Source of the DNA: Alphaproteobacteria bacterium
GTDB lineage: Bacteria; Pseudomonadota; Alphaproteobacteria; CAAHEQ01; UBA3637
NCBI GenBank assembly: GCA_017513365.1
Contig: JAFXFY010000038.1
Coordinates: 1-8,569 of the forward strand
Length of the DNA: 8,569 nt
Direction of reading: 5' to 3'
Below, in pieces: positions 1 to 6,624 of this stretch (its first letter is position 1; each line of letters begins with the position of its first letter). The notes below the pieces were generated by a model. The model searched no databases and was not told the DNA's origin. It saw only the letters and a program-made list of their open reading frames with translations. A program made the translations under genes and the position numbers.

Positions 1-2
1 AT

Positions 3-365
3 GAAACAGATATCACCAGAGGAATTGATGTTGCCAAATTGTTGGGGCAAGCTGATGTCGGTCAAGCCGTGATTGTTCAACAAGGATTAGTTTTATCCGT
101 AGAAGGAATTGAAGGTACTGCTCAATTAATCAGCCGAACCGCTTCTTTAAAAAGAGAGGGCAAGGGCGGTGTTTTAGTAAAAGTATCCAAACCAAATCAA
201 GAACGTCGTGTGGATTTACCGACAATTGGCCCCAAAACCGTTCAAGCGATACATGATGCTGGTTTTTGTGGTATTGCCGTTGAATCCGGCAGTGTGTTAA
301 TTGCCGAATACGATAAAACAATTGAATTGGCAAATAAATTAGGTATATTTGTTGTGGGGGTATAA
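3..365 (+). CDS. lpxI: UDP-2,3-diacylglucosamine pyrophosphatase LpxI, 3' part (5' end outside window)
   Basis: This is the C-terminal part (about 120 residues) of LpxI, which hydrolyses UDP-2,3-diacylglucosamine to lipid X (2,3-diacylglucosamine 1-phosphate) and UMP in lipid A synthesis at the cytoplasmic side of the inner membrane. The frame is open from base 3 (ETDITRGIDVAKLLG...), so the ATG at 39 that falls inside it is internal and not the start. Family-typical stretches are visible: GQAVIVQQGLVLSVEGIEGT, GGVLVKVSKP, RVDLPTIGPKT and the end GIAVESGSVLIAEYDKTIELA followed by a short hydrophobic tail. Its TAA touches the ATG of lpxB, matching the common alphaproteobacterial lpxD-fabZ-lpxA-lpxI-lpxB order, so lpxA is probably just upstream. 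The assignment rests on recalled family sequence, and the absence of the N-terminal domain reflects only the window edge. Confidence 0.9.
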   Translation, partial: ETDITRGIDVAKLLGQADVGQAVIVQQGLVLSVEGIEGTAQLISRTASLKREGKGGVLVKVSKPNQERRVDLPTIGPKTVQAIHDAGFCGIAVESGSVLIAEYDKTIELANKLGIFVVGV

Positions 366-1514
366 ATGGCACCGTTAAAAGTTTATTTAATTACAGGCGA
401 ACCTTCGGGAGATTTATTAGGCTCTCGTTTGATGCGTGCCCTTAAAAAACAAACAAACGGTCAAGTTGACTTTATGGGGGTCGGTGGAGAAACCATGCAG
501 GCTGAAGGGTTAAATTCGCTGTTTGACATCAAGGATTTGGCCGTTATGGGTATCTTTGAGGTGTTGCCGGGATTACCCAAAATTTTACGCCACATGAACA
601 ATGTTATTGCCGATATTAAAGAAAAGAGTCCCGATATTATCGTTACCATTGACAGTTATAGTTTTTGTGCTCGTATTCATAAAAAATTAAAAAAAGCCAA
701 ATGCGATATTCCTCATGTTCATTATGTCGCTCCGCAGGTATGGGCTTGGAAAAAAGGGCGCGCCAAAAAGGTGGCACAATTTATTGACCATTTATTTTGT
801 TTATTGCCCACAGAACCAGCCTACTTTACCCCCTATGGCATGGCGACAACATTTGTCGGGCATCCGGTGGTAGAAGGCGGAGCCGCTAACGGTAATGGTC
901 AATCATTCCGTAAAAATCACCTCATTCCTCAAAAAACACTATTGGTATGTATGTTGCCGGGCAGCCGTCGCAATGAAATCGGATATTTACTCCCTGTTTT
1001 TAAGGAAGCTGTAGAAAAAATTGCTCAGCGTCATCCGGATATTTGTGTTATTGTTCCAACAGTTAAAACTGTCGCCAAAGAAATTAAAGCCGATTTAAAA
1101 GAGTGGTCTATTCCCTATGTCGTGGTTGAAGGGGAACGAGATAGATATGATGCTTTTGCGGCCAGTGATGTGGCTATTGCGGCCTCTGGTACAGTATCGT
1201 TAGAACTGGCCATGGCGGATGTGCCTCATTTAATTGCCTATAAAGTTAATAAACTGACCGGTTGGTTAGCTAAATTATTATTAAAAATAAAATATGTGAA
1301 CTTGATTAATATTTTGTCGGGATGCGAAATTATCCCCGAACTCTTACAAGAAAATTGTACACCCGAAAAAATTGCCGAAGTCATAGAAGGATTATTGTCA
1401 TCTGATGCAAAAGATGTTAAACATCATATGAATGTGTTAGGATTCGGTGGGGACATGACTCCATCGGAAGTTATGGCCGGACATATTATTAAAATGGCAA
1501 AACGAGGGGAATAA
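366..1514 (+). CDS. lpxB: lipid-A-disaccharide synthase LpxB
   Basis: LpxB (GT19 family) condenses lipid X with UDP-2,3-diacylglucosamine to form the beta-1,6-linked lipid A disaccharide; it is a peripheral inner-membrane enzyme. The 382-residue length is normal for the family. Visible hallmarks are the N-terminal GEPSGD loop (residues 11-16), VMGIFEVLPGLPKILR (60-75), YVAPQVWAWKKGR (120-132), FVGHPVVE (163-170), MLPGSRRNEI (196-205) and ASGTVSLELAMADVPH (273-288), then the membrane-facing NLINILSGCEIIPELLQ (312-328). D96 lines up with the catalytic Asp98 of the E. coli enzyme. The segment after it reads DSYSF where E. coli has DAPDF, so the usual Pro is replaced. The start is fixed by the abutting lpxI stop, which implies translational coupling. 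Directly downstream, one base separates its stop from the next gene. Confidence 0.96.
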   Translation: MAPLKVYLITGEPSGDLLGSRLMRALKKQTNGQVDFMGVGGETMQAEGLNSLFDIKDLAVMGIFEVLPGLPKILRHMNNVIADIKEKSPDIIVTIDSYSFCARIHKKLKKAKCDIPHVHYVAPQVWAWKKGRAKKVAQFIDHLFCLLPTEPAYFTPYGMATTFVGHPVVEGGAANGNGQSFRKNHLIPQKTLLVCMLPGSRRNEIGYLLPVFKEAVEKIAQRHPDICVIVPTVKTVAKEIKADLKEWSIPYVVVEGERDRYDAFAASDVAIAASGTVSLELAMADVPHLIAYKVNKLTGWLAKLLLKIKYVNLINILSGCEIIPELLQENCTPEKIAEVIEGLLSSDAKDVKHHMNVLGFGGDMTPSEVMAGHIIKMAKRGE

Positions 1515-1515
1515 A

Positions 1516-2193
1516 ATGACAGACAGACGTACACTTTATCATTATTCTCTGTGCCCATTCAGCCGTAAAGTTCGCTTGGCGTTGTATGAAAAGGGATTAC
1601 CCTATGCCATGATTTTTGAAACGCCATGGGCTCGTCGGCCAGAATTTTTACAACTCAGTCCGCTAGGAACCGTTCCGGTACTGATTGAACCGGATGGACA
1701 TGCATTAACGGACCATGTCGCTATTTGTGAATATTTAAATGAAATTAAGCCCTCTCCCAATTTGTTAGGTGAAACGCCCAGGGGACGTGCTGAAGTCAGA
1801 CGCATTACCAATATTTTTGACGGTGATTTTTATATGGACGTCTTTAAACCACTCGTTGGTGAACGTGTTTTTAAAGCATTAAAGACCGGAACGGCTCCTA
1901 ATTCTAACATGATTCGAGTGGGTCGTGAAAATTTAAAACGATATTTGGGATATGTAGATTGGTTGGCGGCTAGACGCAGTTATTTAGGGGGACGTAATTT
2001 GTCTATGGCCGATTTAACGGTAGCCGCTCATTTATCCGTTTTGGACTATTTGGGAGAAATTTCATGGGACAATTACACAGATGCCAAACTATGGTATGCA
2101 AAAATTAAGTCCAGACCTGCATTTAATTCTTTACTTCATGATAAATTAACTGGTATAATGCCATCAAGTACATATGCCAATTTGGATTTTTAA
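1516..2193 (+). CDS. GST-fold protein, FzlA-like FtsZ-binding division factor
   Basis: The 225-residue protein has a glutathione S-transferase fold: an N-terminal thioredoxin-like domain (about 5-80) with SLCPFSRKVRLAL (11-23), the cis-proline motif TVPVL (52-56) and TDHVAICEYL (65-74), and an all-helical C-terminal domain (about 88-205) with the N-capping-box-like SMADLTVAAHL (163-173). The end, KSRPAF...SSTYANLDF, matches my memory of alphaproteobacterial FzlA, whose conserved C-terminal tail is needed to bind FtsZ and stimulate constriction. FzlA is essential in Caulobacter, does not act as a classical GST, and lacks a canonical glutathione site. Here it lies one base after lpxB, and a GAGGGGA stretch at 1504-1510 could serve as the ribosome binding site. 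The GST superfamily call is firm; the FzlA call is inferred from N- and C-terminal motifs. The alternative is a stringent starvation protein A-like or generic GST. Confidence 0.8.
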   Translation: MTDRRTLYHYSLCPFSRKVRLALYEKGLPYAMIFETPWARRPEFLQLSPLGTVPVLIEPDGHALTDHVAICEYLNEIKPSPNLLGETPRGRAEVRRITNIFDGDFYMDVFKPLVGERVFKALKTGTAPNSNMIRVGRENLKRYLGYVDWLAARRSYLGGRNLSMADLTVAAHLSVLDYLGEISWDNYTDAKLWYAKIKSRPAFNSLLHDKLTGIMPSSTYANLDF

Positions 2194-2206
2194 GGAGATG
2201 AGCTCA

Positions 2207-2626
2207 ATGAAACAAAAATTTACAACTCTTTTAATCGGTGTGTGCTTGGCAACGTTAACAGCTTGTGGTGGCGGACAAAAAATTTATTATTGGGAACGTC
2301 CGGATACCGGTGCCGTTTGGTTTGCCAGAGATCATAATCAATGCTTACGAGCAGCCGATTGGTGGCCATACTATTTCCCTGGGTATACAATTACACCGCC
2401 TTGGGGATGGGGAACACCACCGGAACATGCATTACGTTTTGATAATGATGCCTCCCATGGTATTTGGGCAGAGTTTACACCATTTCCGGGGGCTCAACCG
2501 GTCTATGTCAATTCGTTAAAAGGGGATTGGTCTATGTCATATTCAACATACGAAAGATGCATGGAAGACCGTGATTATCGTCAACGCAAACCATCCACCC
2601 AAAACCGTGAGGTTTTCCAACAATAA
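2207..2626 (+). CDS. small tryptophan-rich lipoprotein of unknown function
   Basis: The product of 139 residues starts with a lipoprotein signal: basic MKQK, hydrophobic FTTLLIGVCLATL and lipobox LTAC with the acylated Cys at position 20, so it is exported and anchored to a membrane. The mature part is short and aromatic-rich, with eight Trp residues (29, 38, 52, 53, 66, 68, 87, 108), many Tyr and Pro (for example WWPYYFPGY and PPWGWG), and two Cys (46 and 118) that could form a disulfide. I do not recognise the family. The ATG at 2207 is chosen because AGGAG (2193-2197) lies nine bases upstream; in-frame ATGs at 2174 and 2198 are either inside the previous gene or directly touching the Shine-Dalgarno. 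It sits between an FzlA-like gene and a glycosyltransferase, so an envelope role is likely. It carries no transmembrane segment beyond the signal. Confidence 0.82.
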   Translation: MKQKFTTLLIGVCLATLTACGGGQKIYYWERPDTGAVWFARDHNQCLRAADWWPYYFPGYTITPPWGWGTPPEHALRFDNDASHGIWAEFTPFPGAQPVYVNSLKGDWSMSYSTYERCMEDRDYRQRKPSTQNREVFQQ

Positions 2627-2641
2627 CGGGAAATACGTCCG

Positions 2642-3781
2642 ATGTCAAAAATGGTGATTGCACAAATTTTACCAGCCTTAGAAATTGGCGGTGTTGAGCG
2701 AGGTACAATTGAAATAGCGAGCGCCTTACAAAAAGAAGGTATTGAAAATTATGTTATTTCAAATGGTGGGCGAATGGTTCCGGAATTAGAACGATTAGGC
2801 GTCGAGCATATCACCCTACCCGTTCACAGCAAAAACCCATTCCGAATGTATATAAATGCCCGCAAAATTGCGAAAATAGCCAAAGAAAAAGGCTTTACCT
2901 TAATGCATGTGCGTTCTCGGGCGCCGGCATGGGCGGTCAAATGGGCGTCAAAGATGACAAAAATTCCATTTATGACAACGTTTCATGGCGTGTACGGAAT
3001 TAAACCGGCTATTAAAAAATACTATAACATCGTCATGACACAAGGCGTACGTATGATTGCCATTTCTAATCACGTTAAAAATCAAGTTTTGCGTGATTAT
3101 CAAATGGATGAAAGCAAAATCAGATTGGTGTACCGTGGGGCTGATACAACTAAGTTTAATCCGGCCTTGATTTCACAAGACCAAATTGCCGATTTAATGA
3201 TGCAATATCACATTCCGACAGACAAACCCATTATTATGTTGCAAGGTCGTTTGACCCATTGGAAAGGTCAATTATCTATGATAGAGGCCCTGACCAAAAT
3301 GACACATAAAGAGATAACGGTTTTATTTATCGGTCATCATCAAGGGCGTATGGATTATTACAACGAACTGAATGAAAAAATTAAGGCTTTACCAAAGGAA
3401 ACAACTGTTTTAACTTTTGCGTTAACCGGCAAAGAAATGCCCACAGTTTTGGCTTTAAGTGATATTGCCGTATCTGCTTCGTTAAAACCGGAACCGTTTG
3501 GACGCGCGATGCCAGAGGCTCAAGCCATGGGTAAAATCGTTGTGGCCTTTAATCATGGAGGGGCTGCCGAAACGGTCAAAGATGGCGAAACCGGATTTTT
3601 GGTACCGCCTTGCGATACCGATGCTCTTGCCAAAAAATTAGATGATATTTTAGATATGCCCTTAGAAGAACGCAAAACAATCGGTCAAAATGCTATTCGT
3701 TCCGTTCATGAAAACTTTTCGGTTCAAACCATGCAAGATCAAACTTTATCTGTTTATAAGGAAATTCATTCATGCCTGTAA
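2642..3781 (+). CDS. GT4-family glycosyltransferase (probable LPS or surface-glycan sugar transfer)
   Basis: This 379-residue protein has the two-domain GT-B layout of retaining GT4 transferases, which move a sugar from a nucleotide-sugar donor. The N-terminal acceptor domain begins with a beta strand and the glycine loop ALEIGGVERGTIEIASAL (12-29); HVRSRAPAW (89-97) and TTFHGVYG (112-119) follow. The C-terminal donor domain carries GRLTHWKGQ (202-210, R203 and K208 in the usual phosphate-binding positions), the EX7E motif as EPFGRAMPE (284-292), then GGAAETVKDGETGFLVPP (306-323). No membrane helix is evident. The start at 2642 has only a weak GGGA (2628-2631) upstream; ATG at 2651 (residue 4) is a possible alternative. 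Its place behind lpxI-lpxB suggests LPS core or related glycan assembly, but donor and acceptor cannot be read from sequence. Confidence 0.9.
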   Translation: MSKMVIAQILPALEIGGVERGTIEIASALQKEGIENYVISNGGRMVPELERLGVEHITLPVHSKNPFRMYINARKIAKIAKEKGFTLMHVRSRAPAWAVKWASKMTKIPFMTTFHGVYGIKPAIKKYYNIVMTQGVRMIAISNHVKNQVLRDYQMDESKIRLVYRGADTTKFNPALISQDQIADLMMQYHIPTDKPIIMLQGRLTHWKGQLSMIEALTKMTHKEITVLFIGHHQGRMDYYNELNEKIKALPKETTVLTFALTGKEMPTVLALSDIAVSASLKPEPFGRAMPEAQAMGKIVVAFNHGGAAETVKDGETGFLVPPCDTDALAKKLDDILDMPLEERKTIGQNAIRSVHENFSVQTMQDQTLSVYKEIHSCL

Positions 3782-4158
3782 AAATGCCCCGTATTCAATT
3801 AAAAAAGAAAAAAAATCAAGAACCGTTAACACCAGAACAACGTTTAACACAAGCCGAAAAAGTGGCTGCAGCTTTACAAAAAGCCAGACTGGGCGATTAT
3901 ATTACCTATATGAGCAGTCCATGGCGAATCATTTGGACAAATATGTTAATCGGGGTATCCCGAGGGGTGGGATTAACACTTGGTTTTGCCATTGTTATCG
4001 TTATCACGATTAAGGTACTCAGCTTGCTGATTTCTTGGAAATTCCCTTGGTTGTCCGATATGTCGCAAGGGTTATTAGACGTCATAAAAACAACCCCTGG
4101 ATTGGAACCGTTCTCAAAAGTCATTGATGAAAGTATTTCTGCTAATCCGACAAGATAA
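3772..4158 (+). CDS. single-helix membrane protein, DUF5665-like
   Basis: The 128-residue protein has a very basic N-terminus (MPVKMPRIQLKKKKN), a short amphipathic helix (about 22-40, rich in Ala, Gln and Lys), the motif DYITYMSSPWRIIWTNMLIGVSRG (42-65, written here as landmarks D42, Y46, P50, W51, W55, N57, G65) and one membrane segment (about 66-90). The Y-x-P-W-R-x-x-W-x-N-x-x-x-G-x-x-R-G pattern just before a single helix resembles proteins labelled DUF5665, whose function is not known to me. The reading frame overlaps the last 10 bases of the glycosyltransferase gene, and AAGGA (3758-3762) is nine bases upstream of the ATG, so translation is probably coupled. A role in the envelope is inferred from context only. 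The C-terminal 35 residues after the helix are soluble and unremarkable. Confidence 0.82.
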   Translation: MPVKMPRIQLKKKKNQEPLTPEQRLTQAEKVAAALQKARLGDYITYMSSPWRIIWTNMLIGVSRGVGLTLGFAIVIVITIKVLSLLISWKFPWLSDMSQGLLDVIKTTPGLEPFSKVIDESISANPTR

Positions 4159-4179
4159 ACTATTTTAAGGAGAAAATTT

Positions 4180-5250
4180 ATGAAAAATACTCCCCCCCAT
4201 GTGTTGAGTAAAACAAGAACAGCCGAATCCGGCAGGTCTATGGTAGAAATGCTGGGGACTTTAGCGATTATCGGTGTGTTAAGTATTGGTGGCATTATGG
4301 GATACAGCTATGGAATGGATAAATATCATGCGAATCAAACGATTAATGACGTGAACTTACGAGCAGTGGATTTAATCAGTCAATTATCGCAAGGTCATAC
4401 ACCTAATTTAGATTCTTGGGCAACGATCAGTACTGCCGGATATCCCATTTCATTAAATTCAGATGAAGCTCCAACAAATTATTACATCAAAGTTGAAAAA
4501 GTTCCCTTTGACGTGTGTGATATGATTGCCCAAAATATGCCGGATACTGTTAAAATTTTAGTTGATAATGCCACTCAAGCTTGTGCCAATGGTGAAAATG
4601 TGATGGATTTTACTTATGCCGGATTTGAAATGACTAATGGTGGCGAAAATGATGAAGAAAAGTGTGGTGATACAGTATGTGGAGAGTGCCAAAAATGCTA
4701 TTTACCCGCACAAATATGTACAGAAGTCGAAGATTTTGAAAAAAGATGTAAAATGGAAGATGATAAATTAGGGTGGTGTGTAAGAGGTTCGTGTTACCTT
4801 ATTGAAGATTCATGTGATTGTACAACAGATCAATATTGTGCTGATCAAAATAAGTGGGCCTGCAATCCTCAACCAAGTACCAATTGTGTAAATTTAAATT
4901 TTTCTGAGTATACAATCAAAGGTAAAACATATTACATATCTAATAGTGCCATGAGTTGGTGGGATAATGTATCTGCATGTGAGGCATTGAGTAAAAAAAT
5001 TGGTAAAAATATTAGTATGATCTCTGTGCAAGAATTAGTAACAAATCAAGATGGAAGCCAATGGATTAGTGAGACTGGGAACGAAAAGAGAACAATACTT
5101 GCAGAACAATTGTATACCCAATCAACAAAATCATCTGTTTGGACACGTGATTGGATAAGAGAATGTGAAGGATATGCTGTGCGTTTAAGTACGGGAATGC
5201 TTTTAAATAATTATCTTAAGTATTCTGGTTTTTTCGCTGTTTGTCGTTAA
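4180..5250 (+). CDS. prepilin-like surface protein with Cys-rich region and C-type-lectin-like C-terminus
   Basis: The 356-residue protein has a type IV prepilin-like leader: 18 mostly polar residues ending in Gly18, then RSMVE with the key Glu at +5 (E23) and a hydrophobic helix (about 24-46). Position +1 is Arg rather than the usual Phe or Met. Residues 50-155 form a pseudopilin-sized globular part with C113 and C135. Residues 162-236 are Cys-rich (C162, 167, 170, 173, 180, 190, 200, 205, 212, 214, 220, 228, 236). The C-terminus (about 240-356) starts with YTIKGKTYYI, contains AMSWWDNVSACEAL (257-270) and ends in GYAVRLSTG...FFAVCR, a W/C/G pattern like C-type-lectin-fold domains. It is probably membrane-anchored or pilus-associated and displays the lectin-like part outside. 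AAGGAG (4167-4172) is seven bases from ATG. A C7 run in codons 4-7 may allow phase variation. Exact function is unknown. Confidence 0.88.
   Translation: MKNTPPHVLSKTRTAESGRSMVEMLGTLAIIGVLSIGGIMGYSYGMDKYHANQTINDVNLRAVDLISQLSQGHTPNLDSWATISTAGYPISLNSDEAPTNYYIKVEKVPFDVCDMIAQNMPDTVKILVDNATQACANGENVMDFTYAGFEMTNGGENDEEKCGDTVCGECQKCYLPAQICTEVEDFEKRCKMEDDKLGWCVRGSCYLIEDSCDCTTDQYCADQNKWACNPQPSTNCVNLNFSEYTIKGKTYYISNSAMSWWDNVSACEALSKKIGKNISMISVQELVTNQDGSQWISETGNEKRTILAEQLYTQSTKSSVWTRDWIRECEGYAVRLSTGMLLNNYLKYSGFFAVCR
4192..4198 (+). repeat. poly-C tract at the 5' end of the prepilin-like gene (candidate phase-variation site)
   Basis: Seven consecutive C's follow ATG AAA AAT ACT in an otherwise AT-rich window. 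In the present length the frame is open. Counting one C fewer, the frame reads CCC CCC ATG TGT TGA and stops; one C more gives CCC CCC CCA TGT GTT GAG TAA and also stops. Both outcomes remove the prepilin leader and everything after it. Slipped-strand mispairing at such tracts is an established switching mechanism for bacterial surface genes; its use here is inferred. Seven is near the lower end for frequent slippage. Confidence 0.55.
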
Positions 5251-5260
5251 TTTTTCTTAT

Positions 5261-5285
5261 TAAATACCTTTTTCCTCGGTATTTA
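5261..5285. other. 8-bp perfect inverted repeat after the prepilin-like gene (weak terminator candidate)
   Basis: TAAATACC (5261-5268) pairs perfectly with GGTATTTA (5278-5285) around a nine-base loop, starting ten bases after the TAA. Only two pairs are G-C and no U-run follows immediately on the + strand, so it may be a weak terminator or an RNA-stabilising hairpin. It lies in the 235-base space before gap; no convincing promoter hexamers were found in that space. Confidence 0.3.
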
Positions 5286-5485
5286 TATTGGCGAATTTTT
5301 TACATTAAAAAGCTGTATTTTTTTACCAAAAACGTCCTCAATTATCACAGTCTGCTACATCTTATCACTTTTCACAAAACCATCAAAAAAGATGCTTGCA
5401 ATTTGGGTAAAAATGTGCCTAAATGGAAAGGATTTAAAAGTGTCCGCATGGGGCGGGCCAAATTGTCAACAAAAGGAGAAAATTT

Positions 5486-6493
5486 ATGACAGTTAGAGTT
5501 GCTATTAACGGTTTCGGTCGTATCGGTCGTTTAGTGTATCGTGCTTTCTTAGAATCCGGTCGCAAAGATATTGATATCGTTGCTATCAATGATTTGGGTG
5601 ATGCTAAAGCCAATGCTTATTTGTTAAAATACGATTCCATTCACCGTGCCACAAGTTTTGATGTACGTGCCGAAGACGATTACATCATTGCCGGTGATTA
5701 CAAAACAAAAGTAATCGCTCAACGTGATCCGACACAATTGCCTTGGAAAGAAATGAACATTGATATCGTGTTTGAATGCACAGGTATCTTTACAGCCAAA
5801 GAAAAAGCCATGGTTCATATTGAAGCCGGTGCCAAACGTGTATTGGTATCTGCTCCATCTCAAGGCGCCGATAAAACAATCGTATATGGCGTCAATGACA
5901 GCACATTGACAGCTGACGATATTATCGTATCCAACGCTTCTTGTACAACAAACTGCTTGGCTCCGGTTGCTTATGTATTGGATAAAGAATTCGGTATTAA
6001 ACAAGGTTTCATGACGACAATTCACTCCTATACAAACGATCAAAAAATCTTAGACCAAGTTCATAAAGATTTGTATCGTTCTCGTGCCGCTGCGATGAGC
6101 ATGATTCCGACATCCACAGGTGCTGCCAAAGCCGTTGGTTTGGTATTACCACAATTGGCCGGTAAATTGGACGGTGTTTCTATCCGCGTACCGACGCCGG
6201 ATGTTTCTTTGGTTGATGCAAACTTCATTATGGAACGTGAAGTCACTAAAGAAGAAGTCAATGCCGCTATGAAAAAATATGCAGAAGGCGAACTCAAAGG
6301 TATCTTGGGCTACAATGAATTGCCGTTGGTATCCATTGACTTCACACACAACCCGCACTCTTCCACTTTTGACGGAAACGGCACAAAAGTAATGGGTGGT
6401 ACACAATTGCGTGTAATGAGCTGGTACGACAACGAATGGGGCTTCTCCAACCGTATGTTAGACACAGCCGTTGCTATGGGCAAATTCTTGTAA
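5486..6493 (+). CDS. gap: type I glyceraldehyde-3-phosphate dehydrogenase
   Basis: The enzyme oxidatively phosphorylates glyceraldehyde 3-phosphate to 1,3-bisphosphoglycerate in glycolysis, in the cytoplasm as a homotetramer. At 335 residues it is full length. The NAD-binding Rossmann motif is NGFGRIGR (8-15); D36 in AINDLGD, at the end of the second strand, is typical of NAD-preferring enzymes. The catalytic Cys is C153 in SNASCTTNC, paired with H180 in TTIHSYTNDQ. STGAAKAVGLVLPQL and RVPTPDVSLVD follow, and the end WYDNEWGFSNRMLDT is diagnostic. AAGGAG (5473-5478) lies seven bases before the ATG. Codons appear richer in C-ending forms (TTC, ATC) than in neighbouring genes, fitting high expression. 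It is preceded by a 235-base gap and followed by a strong terminator, so it is probably transcribed alone, without pgk or tkt next to it. Confidence 0.98.
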   Translation: MTVRVAINGFGRIGRLVYRAFLESGRKDIDIVAINDLGDAKANAYLLKYDSIHRATSFDVRAEDDYIIAGDYKTKVIAQRDPTQLPWKEMNIDIVFECTGIFTAKEKAMVHIEAGAKRVLVSAPSQGADKTIVYGVNDSTLTADDIIVSNASCTTNCLAPVAYVLDKEFGIKQGFMTTIHSYTNDQKILDQVHKDLYRSRAAAMSMIPTSTGAAKAVGLVLPQLAGKLDGVSIRVPTPDVSLVDANFIMEREVTKEEVNAAMKKYAEGELKGILGYNELPLVSIDFTHNPHSSTFDGNGTKVMGGTQLRVMSWYDNEWGFSNRMLDTAVAMGKFL

Positions 6494-6513
6494 GAATTTG
6501 TTTTACCGTTATG

Positions 6514-6543
6514 CGTCCTGCCAATTGGTGGGACGTTTTTTTT
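6514..6543 (+). terminator. rho-independent terminator of gap
   Basis: CGTCCTGCC (6514-6522) pairs with GGTGGGACG (6527-6535) through nine pairs, two of them G-U, around an AATT loop. Eight T's follow (6536-6543). It starts 20 bases after the gap stop and is a textbook intrinsic terminator. Confidence 0.92.
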
Positions 6544-6573
6544 ACGATAAGAGACAATATATCTCAAGCCAAC

Positions 6574-6609
6574 AAAAAAACACCCCTTCCACAATGAAGG
6601 AGTGTTTTT
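6574..6609. terminator. bidirectional intrinsic terminator between gap and the NSLPP-repeat gene
   Basis: A7 (6574-6580), then CACCCCTTC (6581-6589), pairs with GAAGGAGTG (6596-6604) with one C-A mismatch around a six-base loop, followed by T5 (6605-6609). Read on the minus strand the A7 becomes a U-run, so it should stop the minus-strand gene ending at 6625; on the plus strand it backs up the gap terminator. Confidence 0.85.
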
Positions 6610-6624
6610 AGGTATACTAAAAAA

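Noticed and set aside
2265..2519. 84-residue plus-strand frame inside the lipoprotein gene
   Set aside because: It is an alternate-frame shadow; the lipoprotein frame has a lipobox and a well-placed ribosome binding site.
3906..4295. 129-residue minus-strand open frame across the DUF5665-like and prepilin-like genes
   Set aside because: It is antisense to two well-supported genes and spans their junction and ribosome binding site.
5388..5426. Possible sigma-70 promoter for gap starting with TTGCAA at 5396
   Set aside because: At acceptable spacing the -10 candidates match only about half of the consensus, no better than other spots in AT-rich DNA.
5241..5489. 82-residue plus-strand open frame between the prepilin-like gene and gap
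   Set aside because: It overlaps the end of one gene and the start of gap, has no ribosome binding site at its start, and its Phe/Tyr/Lys/Leu-rich composition is what AT-rich non-coding DNA gives.
5624..6043. 139-residue minus-strand open frame inside gap
   Set aside because: It is fully antisense to a certain gene, Cys/Phe-rich without family resemblance, and lacks its own signals.
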